DNA of 42,332 bases from positions 1 to 42,332 of the forward strand of contig CAJLLK010000003.1 of the NCBI GenBank assembly GCA_905207515.1, written 5' to 3'. This DNA comes from an uncultured Christensenella sp. (GTDB lineage: Bacteria > Bacillota > Clostridia > Christensenellales > UBA1242). Each line of letters begins with the position of its first letter. Within the stretch, counting starts at the first letter, position 1. The notes under the pieces are model-generated. The model did no database searches. It saw only the letters and a list, made by a program, of their open reading frames with translations, and was not told where the DNA came from. This document shows, in pieces, positions 33,925 to 42,332 of this stretch. A program made the position numbers and the translations under genes.

Positions 33925-36276
33925 ATGATTTTCAAGAAATTTTTTAACAAGAACTCTGCTCTCGTCGACGACCTTGCAAAAGAGTTTGATGTTTTGCCTT
34001 CAACAATGTATTTGATTTTGTCTAGAGGATTTTCAAGTAAGGAAGAAATTTCGGAATTTTTGTCCACAGGGCAGCTTTTAGACCCTTTTTTAATTAACAA
34101 CATGAAAGAATTGTGTGATCGAATACAATTGGCGAAGCAAATGGGAGACAAAGTTCTCATTTTTGGTGATTATGATGTCGATGGCGTGAGTGCCACCGCT
34201 ATCATGCTGAAAACTTTGAAAAAAATTGGAATTGACGCAGATTATTATTTGCCTAACCGTTATGTTGACGGTTATGGTTTGACGTGCGACAGTTTGGACA
34301 AGGTCGAAAAAATGTTTTCGCCCGACCTTATCATCACGGTCGACTGCGGAATTTCGTGTTTTAAAGAAGTGGAATATGCCAAAGAAAAGGGCATTGAGAT
34401 AATCGTCACTGACCACCATGAAATTCCTGAAATTTTGCCGGACACGCTGGTGTTGAATGCAAAAATTGAAGGGCAAGCATATCCTTTCAAAGAGCTTTGT
34501 GGAACTGGTTTAGCTTACAAAATCAGCGAAGCACTTTTGGGGCAAAAGAAAGCCGAAGAATTTTTGCCTATTGCTGCGATTGCAACAATTGCTGACATTG
34601 TTTCGCTCACTGGAGAGAACAGAAACATTGTTAAGCGTGGTCTGAAAAGTTTGGAAAAACTTCCGATTGGGCTGCGGGCGTTGTTTAAGGAAAACAAAGT
34701 TTCGCTTTCAAACCCTTCGGCGACAGATATTGCGTTTAAAATTGCTCCAAAAATCAATTCCTCTGGCAGAATGGGTGATGCGGGCGACAGTTTGGCACTT
34801 TATATGCTCGAAGATCCGGTTTTGATAAAAAAATATCTGGACAAAATCAAACAGCACAACACCAAAAGACAAGAGTTAAGTGCGGTTGTTTTGCAAGATT
34901 GCGAAAAAGCAATCAAAAAAATGGATTTGGGCAAAACGCGCGTGATTTGTTTGGCTTCAAAAAAGTGGGACCAAGGGATTTTGGGCATTGCTTGTGCAAA
35001 ACTTGTGGAAACTTACAACAGACCAGTGTTTTTGTTTTCGCAAGTGGGAGACATCTTGCATGGTTCTGGCAGAAGCATCGACGACATAAACATTCATGAG
35101 CTGTTGTCGTCGCTGCAAGACATTTTGGAAACATTTGGCGGACACACAATGGCTGCGGGGCTCACTTTAAAGCGTGATAAATATGAAGAATTTTGCAATC
35201 GTGTCAACGCTTTTGTTTTTGAACATGTCAACGACGAAGTTTTCATTCCAATCAAATATTATGACTTAGATTTGAAACCAGAAGACATCTCAGAGCGTTT
35301 CTTGCAAGAACTGACACTTTTGGAGCCTTTTGGTTGTGGAAATGCTCGACCTAAGTTTCGCATTTCGGTGGAAAATGTGGAAATTTTGCCGAAAAAATAT
35401 TTTCCTACGCATTGCGACATCAAAATCGGCGATTTGCAACTTGTCTATTTCAACTTCAACAAAAATTACAACGCGCTGAATTTTTCGCGTTATAAGTCTT
35501 TCATTTTTGAGTTTCAAGGAAGTGGAAAAAGCGGCATTGTCAGCGACTTTGACGCGGGGTGTTTCATTCTTCCAAATGCACATATGTTCACATATCCAAT
35601 GCAATATCAACAGCTGCTTTTTGACGACAATCGACCTTCAAAATTTTCATATTATCCGCAAAACGAACTTTTGAATTTTGTTGCTGGCACGCAAAGTGGT
35701 GTGTTTGGAACGGCTTTTGTGGCTTATTCGGCATATGATTTTGTCAATTTTTCAAAAGATTATTCAAAAGACAACATATATTATATTGGTTTCTGCGACG
35801 AATTTTGCACGGGTTACAACAGCTTGTTGCTTTCTCCAGTCGGAACGGACTGGGCAAAAAATTTCAACAAAATTGTCTTTTTGTCGCCAGTTTTGGATGA
35901 AGGCTTTTTGGCAGAGCTCAACGAAAAATCTCATGCAGAAATTTACGTGCCAATGGAACGAGAAATTGACAAGCAGAGATTTTTGAATTTGGACCTTTCA
36001 AGAGAGACGTTTGGCAGAATTTTTAAGACGTTGACCGCAAAAAATTTTGTGAGATATTATTCACTTTTTGACATTTACAACCAAAAATTGAAAGGCAAAG
36101 TCGGTTTTGACACATTTTATGTGGCTTTTTTAGTTTTCTCACAACTTGGACTTATTTCGGTGGATTGTGATGTTTTTATGACAATTTCGCAAAATAAAAA
36201 CATTAAAAAATCGTTGACACAGTCGTCGCTTTATAATAAACTTTTATTGATTAAAAATTCTTTGGAGATAAAATGA
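33925..36276 (+). CDS. recJ: Single-stranded-DNA-specific exonuclease RecJ
   Basis: 783 residues. RecJ degrades single-stranded DNA 5'-3' in recombination and mismatch repair. DHH phosphoesterase motifs: GDYDVDG (Asp82, Asp84, Asp86), TVDCG (Asp140) and TDHHE (Asp163-His164-His165). The DHHA1 domain shows GSGRSID and GGHTMAAGLTL near 406. An OB-like domain follows. The extra 250-residue C-terminal part (from about 520) matches the long RecJ of Firmicutes. ATG 33925 has AAGGTAG upstream. Its last codon overlaps the rel start (ATGA at 36273-36276), so translation of the two is coupled. Confidence 0.95.
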   Translation: MIFKKFFNKNSALVDDLAKEFDVLPSTMYLILSRGFSSKEEISEFLSTGQLLDPFLINNMKELCDRIQLAKQMGDKVLIFGDYDVDGVSATAIMLKTLKKIGIDADYYLPNRYVDGYGLTCDSLDKVEKMFSPDLIITVDCGISCFKEVEYAKEKGIEIIVTDHHEIPEILPDTLVLNAKIEGQAYPFKELCGTGLAYKISEALLGQKKAEEFLPIAAIATIADIVSLTGENRNIVKRGLKSLEKLPIGLRALFKENKVSLSNPSATDIAFKIAPKINSSGRMGDAGDSLALYMLEDPVLIKKYLDKIKQHNTKRQELSAVVLQDCEKAIKKMDLGKTRVICLASKKWDQGILGIACAKLVETYNRPVFLFSQVGDILHGSGRSIDDINIHELLSSLQDILETFGGHTMAAGLTLKRDKYEEFCNRVNAFVFEHVNDEVFIPIKYYDLDLKPEDISERFLQELTLLEPFGCGNARPKFRISVENVEILPKKYFPTHCDIKIGDLQLVYFNFNKNYNALNFSRYKSFIFEFQGSGKSGIVSDFDAGCFILPNAHMFTYPMQYQQLLFDDNRPSKFSYYPQNELLNFVAGTQSGVFGTAFVAYSAYDFVNFSKDYSKDNIYYIGFCDEFCTGYNSLLLSPVGTDWAKNFNKIVFLSPVLDEGFLAELNEKSHAEIYVPMEREIDKQRFLNLDLSRETFGRIFKTLTAKNFVRYYSLFDIYNQKLKGKVGFDTFYVAFLVFSQLGLISVDCDVFMTISQNKNIKKSLTQSSLYNKLLLIKNSLEIK

Positions 36277-38354
36277 AAGAACAACTCTTAAAAAAAATTT
36301 TTGACAATTTTGAGCTGTCTGCAAAAGACAAAAAAATTGTTGAAAATGCACTCGTTGAAGAAATAAATCTTCCACGTTTGGAAATTGTGGTCGACACTAT
36401 GCTTGAATATCACATGCAGACTGAAGTTTTGGTGGCGTATATTCTTTTTCAGTGCTTTAAAGTCGATGAACAGTTGTCAGAAAATTTGGCGAAAGAACTC
36501 AACAAAAGCCAACAGAAACTTTATGAAATCTTCAAAGTTTTGAGAGATGTCAAAAGCTTGACACGCGGCGGCGAAGCGGAAGACATCAGGCGTATGTTTG
36601 TGGCGATTTGTCAAGATATCAGAGTTGTTATCATCAAGTTTGCCACCATTCTTTTTGACTTAAACAAAATCAAAAACCCAATGAACGAAGATGACAGGGC
36701 TTTTGTGCAAATGGTCAGCGACATTTTTGCGCCGCTTGCTGAAAGATTGGGGCTTTCGATGTTTAAGTCGGCATTTGAAGACAAGTGCTTTGAGCTTTTG
36801 CAACCGAAAGAGTTTGAGCAGCTCAAAAACAACGCACTTTTAAAGACTGAAGACAATCAAAAACAGATTTCGATAACTCGAAGAAAGTTGCAACAAATTT
36901 TGAACGAGCTTGGCATTAAAGGCGAAATTCAGGCGCGTCAAAAACACTTTTATTCTGTCTATAAAAAACTGATAAGACAAAACATTACGCTCGGCAAGGT
37001 CTATGACTTGGTGGCGATGCGTGTTATTGTGCCGACAGTGGAAGATTGTTATGCCGTTTTTGGAAAAATTCATGCGATTTACAAACCAATGCAAGGCAGA
37101 GTGAAAGATTATATCGCCAATCCAAAGCCGAACGGCTATCAAAGTTTGCACACGACCATCATTGCTGACAATAACAGGCCGCTCGAAATTCAAATAAGAA
37201 CTTTCGACATGCACAGGCAGTCAGAATATGGTGTGGCGGCGCATTGGATTTATAAAGAGCGTCGTGGGCAAAACAAGTTTGACCAAAAGATGAGCTGGTT
37301 TAGGCAAATTTTGGAAAATTCTAATGAGCTTTCTTCAGAAGAGTTTTTGGAAACTTTGAAAGTTGACCTTTATGGCGAAGCAATCGTCGCTCAAACTCCA
37401 AAGGGCAAAGTTTTGGAATTTCCACTTGGAGCAACCATCATCGACTTTGCCTATGCCATTCACTCAGACATCGGAAACACTTGCGTTGGCGGAAAGATTA
37501 ACGGAAAAATTGTTCCCATCACCACCGAGCTTTCAAACGGCGATGTTGTGGAGATTTTGACCAATCCAAACAGCAAAGGTCCATCGCGAGACTGGCTTCA
37601 ATATGTCAAAACTTCGGGCGCAAGGTCAAAAATCAGGTCTTATTTCAAAAGCGAACTCAAAGACGAAAACATCAGAGTGGGCAAGGCTATTTTGGAACAA
37701 GCCGTCAAAGCTCGAAACTTGAACATTTCAAAAATTTTGAAAGAAGAATATCTGCAAGAGATTGCAATAAATTTGGTCATCGACAATTTGGACGGACTTT
37801 ACGCCGAAATTGGTGCGGGAAGTTTGTCAGCCAACGGCATTGTCGGCAGGCTTGTCAATCTTTACAACAAAGACAAAACGCTTGAACTTAAAGAAAATGT
37901 TATCACTGTCAAGAAAAACAAAGACGGCATTTTGGTGGACGGCGACAGCGGGCTTTTGGTGCGTTATGCAGGGTGTTGCACACCAGTCACTGGCGACGAA
38001 ATTGTCGGTTACATTTCTCGTGGCAGGGGTGTGACCATTCACAGAAAAGGTTGTCAAAATTTGAAATATCTTGAGCCAGAGCGCCTTATACGAGCTGAGT
38101 GGCAAGACAGTTTGGTTTCAAACTTTGTGACAACAATCAAAGTTCACACCGACAACACAGCTTCGGCGCTAAACAATCTCAACAATCTTGTGCGAGATTT
38201 GAAACTTAAATTGAAAGGTTTTGGCTATAAAGAAGTCAAAGATGAGTTGGTCTTTGAAATTGTTGTTCAGATTTCAAACAAAAAAGAACTTGAAAACATT
38301 ATCAAAAACATTGAAAACATCAAAGATGTCAGAAAGGTTTACAGGAGCGAATAG
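36273..38354 (+). CDS. rel: RelA/SpoT-family (p)ppGpp synthetase with degenerate hydrolase domain
   Basis: 693 residues. The synthetase domain is intact: ARQKHFYSVYKKL (ATP site), YDLVAMRVIV (catalytic Asp), GRVKDYIANPKPNGYQSLHT, and EIQIRT followed by SEYGVAAHW. A TGS domain (about 370-430), a Cys-rich zinc-finger-like domain (AGCCTPVTGDE ... HRKGC) and a C-terminal ACT domain (about 615-693) complete the long-RSH layout. The N-terminal region keeps recognisable flanking helices (MFVAICQDIRVVIIKFA). It lacks the HD hydrolase residues: there is no HD..ED motif, and the usual LADRLHN is FATILFD. So this enzyme is expected to make but not degrade (p)ppGpp. It overlaps recJ by four bases and abuts hemZ. 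Confidence 0.93.
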   Translation: MKEQLLKKIFDNFELSAKDKKIVENALVEEINLPRLEIVVDTMLEYHMQTEVLVAYILFQCFKVDEQLSENLAKELNKSQQKLYEIFKVLRDVKSLTRGGEAEDIRRMFVAICQDIRVVIIKFATILFDLNKIKNPMNEDDRAFVQMVSDIFAPLAERLGLSMFKSAFEDKCFELLQPKEFEQLKNNALLKTEDNQKQISITRRKLQQILNELGIKGEIQARQKHFYSVYKKLIRQNITLGKVYDLVAMRVIVPTVEDCYAVFGKIHAIYKPMQGRVKDYIANPKPNGYQSLHTTIIADNNRPLEIQIRTFDMHRQSEYGVAAHWIYKERRGQNKFDQKMSWFRQILENSNELSSEEFLETLKVDLYGEAIVAQTPKGKVLEFPLGATIIDFAYAIHSDIGNTCVGGKINGKIVPITTELSNGDVVEILTNPNSKGPSRDWLQYVKTSGARSKIRSYFKSELKDENIRVGKAILEQAVKARNLNISKILKEEYLQEIAINLVIDNLDGLYAEIGAGSLSANGIVGRLVNLYNKDKTLELKENVITVKKNKDGILVDGDSGLLVRYAGCCTPVTGDEIVGYISRGRGVTIHRKGCQNLKYLEPERLIRAEWQDSLVSNFVTTIKVHTDNTASALNNLNNLVRDLKLKLKGFGYKEVKDELVFEIVVQISNKKELENIIKNIENIKDVRKVYRSE

Positions 38355-39761
38355 ATGAAAATTGTTTGTCAAAATGCTGATTTTGAAAAAGATATGCAAG
38401 ATTTGGTCAATCTTTTTTATGACGAAGAAGATTGCCCTTTTTCCATCGAACACAAATTTGAGCAGTTTGACAACAATTTTTTGAGCAAACTTCTCATTGG
38501 TTCGGGCGAAAATGTCAAAACTTCTGAAAAAAGCTTTTCGATTGATGCAAACGCAAGCGAACTTATCAAAAAAAGCCAACTGAAAAGGCAGTTTAAAAAT
38601 CATTTATACGAAGTTTTGAGTTTGATTTCAAAAAAATCTTTGCCTTGGGGTTCGCTGACAGGCGTCAGACCGACAAAGTTTGCCAGAGACCTGGTCGAAC
38701 GCGGAGAAATTAAACCGCATTTGATTTCGGAAGTTTTGGTCAGAGATTATCATGTCAGCATCGAAAAAGCAAAACTGGTTGTTCAAATTTTGAAAAACCA
38801 GAAGTGCATCATCAAAAACGATAAGCTGATTGATTTGTTTATCAACATTCCAATCTGTCCGACAAGATGCAACTATTGTTCGTTTATCTCAAACGAGCTT
38901 TGCACTGTCAAAGACAAGGTCGAAACATATCTGGACTGTGTTTTGAAAGAATTGAAAGCAGTCAAAAAAATGATTGCCGAAAATTCTTACATAGTCAGAA
39001 CAATTTACATCGGCGGCGGAACTCCAACAGTTTTGTCTGCCGAACAACTGGAAAAATTGCTCTCGCAAATCGGCTTTCCTGTTTCTGAATTCACAGTCGA
39101 ATGCGGCAGAGCTGACACGATTACGCGTGAAAAATTGGAAGTTTTGAAAAAATATGGCGTTTCGCGCATATCAATCAATCCACAAACGTTTTGTGAAGCA
39201 ACTTTGAAAAGAATTGGAAGAAAAGCAACAAACAAACAGGTTCTGGATGCATATATGCTTGCCATGGAATATGATTTTGTTGTCAACATGGACATTATTG
39301 CGGGACTGACAGGCGAACGATTGGGCATTTTCAAGCGAACAATCGGCACTCTTTTAGAGCTCTATCCACAAAACATAACCGTTCACACTTTGTCAATCAA
39401 AAATGCGGCACAAATTCGCGGCGAAGAGATAAAGTTTAAAGACGATGTTCCAAAAATGGTGGACTATGCAGAGAAAACGTTGATTGAAAATGGCTATAAG
39501 CCATATTATCTCTACCGTCAAAAACATCAAATTGGCGGGCTGGAGAATGTTGGTTATTTCAGAGACGACAACGTTTGCATTTTCAACATCGACAGCATGG
39601 AAGACACGTCTTCAGTGGTTGCGATTGGTGCGGGAGCAATTTCAAAACGTGTGTTCAACCTTGAAAACCGAATTGAACGCCAACCAAATTGCAAGTTTAT
39701 TGGCGATTACATCGACCGAATTGACGAAATGATTGAGAAAAAGGTCAAGTTTTTCAGTTAA
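38355..39761 (+). CDS. hemZ: HemZ-like radical SAM protein (coproporphyrinogen dehydrogenase family)
   Basis: 468 residues. The N-terminal 160 residues carry the HemZ-specific phrase WGSLTGVRPTKFARDLVERG. The radical SAM core follows with CPTRCNYC (Cys168, Cys172, Cys175 binding the [4Fe-4S] cluster) and YIGGGTPTV (SAM binding). HemZ is annotated as oxygen-independent coproporphyrinogen III dehydrogenase, but many Firmicutes homologues lack a proven haem role. ATG 38355 is the base after the rel stop codon, so it is co-translated with rel. The recJ-rel-hemZ order echoes the common Firmicutes recJ-apt-rel-dtd-hemZ cluster, without apt and dtd. No haem genes are nearby. Confidence 0.9.
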   Translation: MKIVCQNADFEKDMQDLVNLFYDEEDCPFSIEHKFEQFDNNFLSKLLIGSGENVKTSEKSFSIDANASELIKKSQLKRQFKNHLYEVLSLISKKSLPWGSLTGVRPTKFARDLVERGEIKPHLISEVLVRDYHVSIEKAKLVVQILKNQKCIIKNDKLIDLFINIPICPTRCNYCSFISNELCTVKDKVETYLDCVLKELKAVKKMIAENSYIVRTIYIGGGTPTVLSAEQLEKLLSQIGFPVSEFTVECGRADTITREKLEVLKKYGVSRISINPQTFCEATLKRIGRKATNKQVLDAYMLAMEYDFVVNMDIIAGLTGERLGIFKRTIGTLLELYPQNITVHTLSIKNAAQIRGEEIKFKDDVPKMVDYAEKTLIENGYKPYYLYRQKHQIGGLENVGYFRDDNVCIFNIDSMEDTSSVVAIGAGAISKRVFNLENRIERQPNCKFIGDYIDRIDEMIEKKVKFFS

Positions 39762-39795
39762 TTAGGACAGTTTAGCATTTTTTTATCAAAATTTC

Positions 39796-39824
39796 TTTAC
39801 AAAATTGAAAATGTGTGTTATACT
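39796..39824 (+). promoter_or_regulatory. Promoter of rpsO
   Basis: TTTACA (39796-39801), 17 bases, TATACT (39819-39824) with TGTG one base before the -10. Start site near 39831. Confidence 0.82.
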
Positions 39825-39830
39825 TTAAAA

Positions 39831-39905
39831 GTCGATAAAACTTAGACATGGCTTTTGGAATTCCTTCGACCTAAATCTATGTTTAAGCGGTTAATTTTTT
39901 ATGGA
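39831..39905 (+). promoter_or_regulatory. rpsO leader with potential pseudoknot (S15 autoregulation)
   Basis: Two interleaved pairings: GTCGA (39831-39835) with TCGAC (39866-39870), and CTTAGACAT (39841-39849) with ATGTTTAAG (39879-39887, one G-U pair). They cross, forming an H-type pseudoknot that starts at the predicted transcription start and ends shortly before the RBS (GGAGGA, 39903-39908). In several bacteria S15 represses its own mRNA by binding a leader structure, in E. coli a pseudoknot. The specific S15 site here is inferred. Confidence 0.6.
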
Positions 39906-39911
39906 GGAAAT

Positions 39912-40181
39912 ATGGACAAGCAAAAAAAATCTGAGATTATTTCAAAGTTCAAGCAATCTGAAAATGACACTGGTTCTGTTCAAGTTCAAATTGCACTTTT
40001 GACTGAAAGAATCAATCATTTGACAGAACATTTGAAAACCAATCAAAAAGACAATCACTCTCGTCGTGGTCTTTTGATGATGGTCGGAAAACGTAAAGGC
40101 TTTTTGCAATATCTCAAAGATAGAGACATTGAAGCTTACAGAAAACTTGTGAAAGAACTTAATATCAGAGAAATTAAATAA
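39912..40181 (+). CDS. rpsO: 30S ribosomal protein S15
   Basis: 89 residues, exactly the family length. It shows the S15 pattern ENDTGSVQVQIALLTERINHLTEHLK ... HSRRGLLMMVGKRKGFLQYL, which binds the 16S rRNA central domain early in 30S assembly. ATG 39912 follows a strong TATGGAGGAA site; the frame upstream to 39855 is leader and not translated. It is followed by a terminator and then pnp, the widely conserved rpsO-pnp order. Confidence 0.97.
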   Translation: MDKQKKSEIISKFKQSENDTGSVQVQIALLTERINHLTEHLKTNQKDNHSRRGLLMMVGKRKGFLQYLKDRDIEAYRKLVKELNIREIK

Positions 40182-40185
40182 TTTT

Positions 40186-40213
40186 GGGGAGCTGTTTTTT
40201 TGCTCCCTTTTTT
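40186..40213 (+). terminator. Terminator/attenuator between rpsO and pnp
   Basis: GGGAGC (40187-40192), nine-base loop, GCTCCC (40202-40207), six T residues (40208-40213). No good promoter is visible before pnp, so partial read-through probably supplies pnp. Confidence 0.8.
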
Positions 40214-40236
40214 CAATTTAGTGTGTGGAGTGTGTT

Positions 40237-42332
40237 ATGGATTTTAAAAAATATGTGATTAACATTGCAGGAAGAGATGTTTCTTTTGAAACAGGAAAAT
40301 GGTGCGGCCAGTCAAATGGCTCATGCGTTGTCAGAAGTGGAGACACGGTTGTTATGGTCAATGTCACCATGAGCGAACAAGCCAAGGAAGGGCAAGATTT
40401 CTTTCCGCTTTCTGTTGAATATCAAGAAAAAATGTATTCTATTGGAAAAATTCCTGGCGGATTTAAAAAGAGAGAAGGTCGTCCAAGTGACAAGGCTATT
40501 TTGGTTTCGCGTCTTATAGACAGACCGCTGAGACCGCTCTTTCCAAAGGGCTTTTTCAACGATGTTGTTGTGGTGGCAACAGCGCTTTCTATCGACCCAG
40601 ATGTCAGCCCAGAACCACTTGCAATGCTTGGCTCTTCTTTCGCTTTGGCGATTTCTGACATTCCATTTCTTGGACCAACAGGTTCGGTTCAGGTCGGATT
40701 GGTTGACGGAAAGTTTGTTATCAACCCAAATCAAGACCAAAGAGAACGCAGCGATTTGGCTTTGACTGTCAGCGGAACTGAAGAAGCCGTTTTGATGGTT
40801 GAAGCGGGAGCAAATGAAATTCCTGAAAGCGTTATGCTTGATGCCATAATGTTTGCTCATGAAGAAATCAAGAAGATTGTTCACGAACTCAAGAAAATCA
40901 AGGCCGAAATTGGCAAGCCTGTCAATCCAAAAATTTCTTATTACACCATTCCAGAAGAAATTGAAACGGCAGTCAGAGAATATGCTGACAAAAAATATGA
41001 CTATGTGCTTGACACATTTGTGAGAAGCGAACGTGAAGTTCGTGAAGAAGAGATTAAGGCTGACATTTTTGCACATTTTGCTGAAATTTTCCCTGAAAAA
41101 GAAAGAGAAATTGGCGATGTTTTATATAAAATCAAAAAAGAAAAGGTCAGAGCTCACATTTTGGAAAAAGGTGTTCGTCCAGACGGCAGAAAACTCGAAG
41201 AAATTCGTCCGATTTGGTGCGAAGTTGGTGTTTTACCAAGAGTTCATGGTTCGGCTGTGTTCACAAGAGGCGAAACCCAAGTTTTGTCTTGCTTAACGCT
41301 TGGAACCGTCAGCGACGTTCAAAAACTTGAAGGTCTTGACGATGAAGAAGTGAACCGCTATGTTCATCACTACAACATGCCACCTTATGCAACTGGCGAA
41401 GCTAAAATGATAAAGAGCACTGGTCGTCGCGAAATTGGACACGGTGCTTTGGCTGAAAGAGCGCTGGAAACAGTTGTTCCAAAAGAAGATGTTTTCCCTT
41501 ATGCTCTCAGAATTGTCAGTGAAGTTCTCTCTTCAAATGGTTCTTCATCAATGGCTTCAACTTGCGGTTCGACGCTTGCACTTATGGACGGCGGTGTGCC
41601 AATTTCTGCTCCAGTTTCTGGAATTGCAATGGGCTTGATAAAAGATGAAAAATCTAAAAAGGTCGCTGTGCTTTCAGACATTCAAGGACTTGAAGATTTC
41701 TTGGGCGACATGGATTTTAAAGTTACCGGGACAGCCAAAGGCATCACAGCCATTCAAATGGATATCAAAATCAAAGGCATTGACAAACCTATCTTGACCG
41801 AAGCACTCGAAAGAGCAAAAATTGGCAGGATGCAAATTATGGACAAAATGCTCGCTTGCATCGCTAAGCCAAGACCTGAAATTTCTAAATACGCTCCAAA
41901 AATCATCACATTCACGATTGACCCAGAAAAAATCAAAGATGTCATCGGTTCTGGCGGAAAGACAATCAACAAAATTATTGACGAAACTGGTGTCAAGATT
42001 GACATTGAAGATGACGGAACTGTTTTCATCGCTTCAGTTGACAGCGAAATGAATGAAAAAGCTAAGAAAATCATTCTTTCTATCACAGAAGAAGTGGAAG
42101 TTGGCGATGTTTATGACGGAAAAGTTGTTCGCATCATGAATTTTGGTGCGTTTGTCGATTTGGGTGGCGGAAAAGAAGGAATGATACACATTTCTAAACT
42201 TTCAAACAAACGTGTTGATAAAGTTGAAGATGTTGTAAAAATCGGCGATAGTGTTGAAGTTGAAGTTATCAAAGTTGACGAGAAAGGCAGAATTGACCTC
42301 AAAAGAATTGTTCCTAAAGAAGAAAAAGAAAA
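40237..42332 (+). CDS. pnp: Polyribonucleotide nucleotidyltransferase (PNPase), open at right edge
   Basis: 698 codons are present and the frame is open at the window end. PNPase degrades RNA 3'-5' by phosphorolysis. Two RNase PH domains (from about 10 and about 310; FFPLSVEY, GGFKKREGRPS, and VRPDGRKLEEIRP ... VHGSAVFTRGETQ) flank a helical linker. The catalytic region SSSMASTCGSTLALMDGG and downstream LGDMDFKVTGT follow. The KH domain (IKDVIGSGGKTINKI) and S1 domain (GKVVRIMNFGAFVDLGGGKEG) are both visible. Only a few C-terminal residues are missing. ATG 40237 has GGAG upstream. It starts 55 bases after rpsO, across a terminator. Confidence 0.97.
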   Translation, partial: MDFKKYVINIAGRDVSFETGKWCGQSNGSCVVRSGDTVVMVNVTMSEQAKEGQDFFPLSVEYQEKMYSIGKIPGGFKKREGRPSDKAILVSRLIDRPLRPLFPKGFFNDVVVVATALSIDPDVSPEPLAMLGSSFALAISDIPFLGPTGSVQVGLVDGKFVINPNQDQRERSDLALTVSGTEEAVLMVEAGANEIPESVMLDAIMFAHEEIKKIVHELKKIKAEIGKPVNPKISYYTIPEEIETAVREYADKKYDYVLDTFVRSEREVREEEIKADIFAHFAEIFPEKEREIGDVLYKIKKEKVRAHILEKGVRPDGRKLEEIRPIWCEVGVLPRVHGSAVFTRGETQVLSCLTLGTVSDVQKLEGLDDEEVNRYVHHYNMPPYATGEAKMIKSTGRREIGHGALAERALETVVPKEDVFPYALRIVSEVLSSNGSSSMASTCGSTLALMDGGVPISAPVSGIAMGLIKDEKSKKVAVLSDIQGLEDFLGDMDFKVTGTAKGITAIQMDIKIKGIDKPILTEALERAKIGRMQIMDKMLACIAKPRPEISKYAPKIITFTIDPEKIKDVIGSGGKTINKIIDETGVKIDIEDDGTVFIASVDSEMNEKAKKIILSITEEVEVGDVYDGKVVRIMNFGAFVDLGGGKEGMIHISKLSNKRVDKVEDVVKIGDSVEVEVIKVDEKGRIDLKRIVPKEEKE

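Noticed and set aside
40321..41076. 251-codon minus-strand frame opposite pnp
   Set aside because: It is antisense to a clear PNPase coding sequence with intact domains; the frame is a shadow.
1..42332. CRISPR array or IS element
   Set aside because: No regularly spaced direct repeats and no transposase-like frame were found on reading both strands; the only multi-copy structure is the protein-level GLUG repeat.

Overview
The window is a low-GC chromosomal segment whose gene content (class II aldolase, HflX, WalJ, recJ-rel-hemZ, rpsO-pnp, rpoB-rpoC) points to a Bacillota/Clostridia-like bacterium, probably uncultured. The Firmicutes-type gene order, clear SD motifs, TRTG-extended -10 promoters and heavy TTG leucine usage support this. 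No taxon can be named from the sequence alone. Nearly everything looks chromosomal, with a few accessory insertions. No prophage, IS element or CRISPR array was recognised.

Layout. At 1-516 lies the end fragment of an M42-type metallopeptidase fused in frame to a UvrA lacking its own first residues (496-3294). The junction falls in a stretch that fits both families, so it is probably an assembly chimera. Next come WalJ (3333-4115), a bidirectional terminator, and a leftward fba-radC pair (4143-5829). A PepSY-like putative lipoprotein (5920-6585), HflX (6657-7736), a small DUF1858 protein (7768-7971, minus) and a tandem PRC-barrel protein (8153-8812) follow.

The most unusual locus is 9067-22168. 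It holds a PrgI-VirB4 type ATPase with two N-terminal membrane segments, and 22 bp downstream a 3455-residue putative lipoprotein with three GLUG-type repeat modules. No relaxase, coupling protein or other conjugation gene is near. This two-gene unit is the best candidate for an undescribed envelope or export system.

rpoB (22609-26316) and rpoC (26371-29904) follow, without rplJ-rplL upstream. They are preceded by a 440-base region with two promoters, a leader terminator and competing long-range pairings. RpoB carries non-canonical residues in the rifampicin pocket. Two unrecognised proteins (29994-30956, 31013-32239) come next, the second with a strong internal in-frame ribosome binding site. 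A small accessory island (32280-33660) contains a nested inverted-repeat element and an AT-rich HEMSH zinc-protease-like gene, next to tRNA-Leu(CAA).

The right end is a compact recJ-rel-hemZ operon with overlapping or abutting genes, then rpsO and pnp (open at the right edge). Rel has lost its HD hydrolase residues but keeps its synthetase motifs. The rpsO leader can form a pseudoknot of the kind used for S15 autoregulation.
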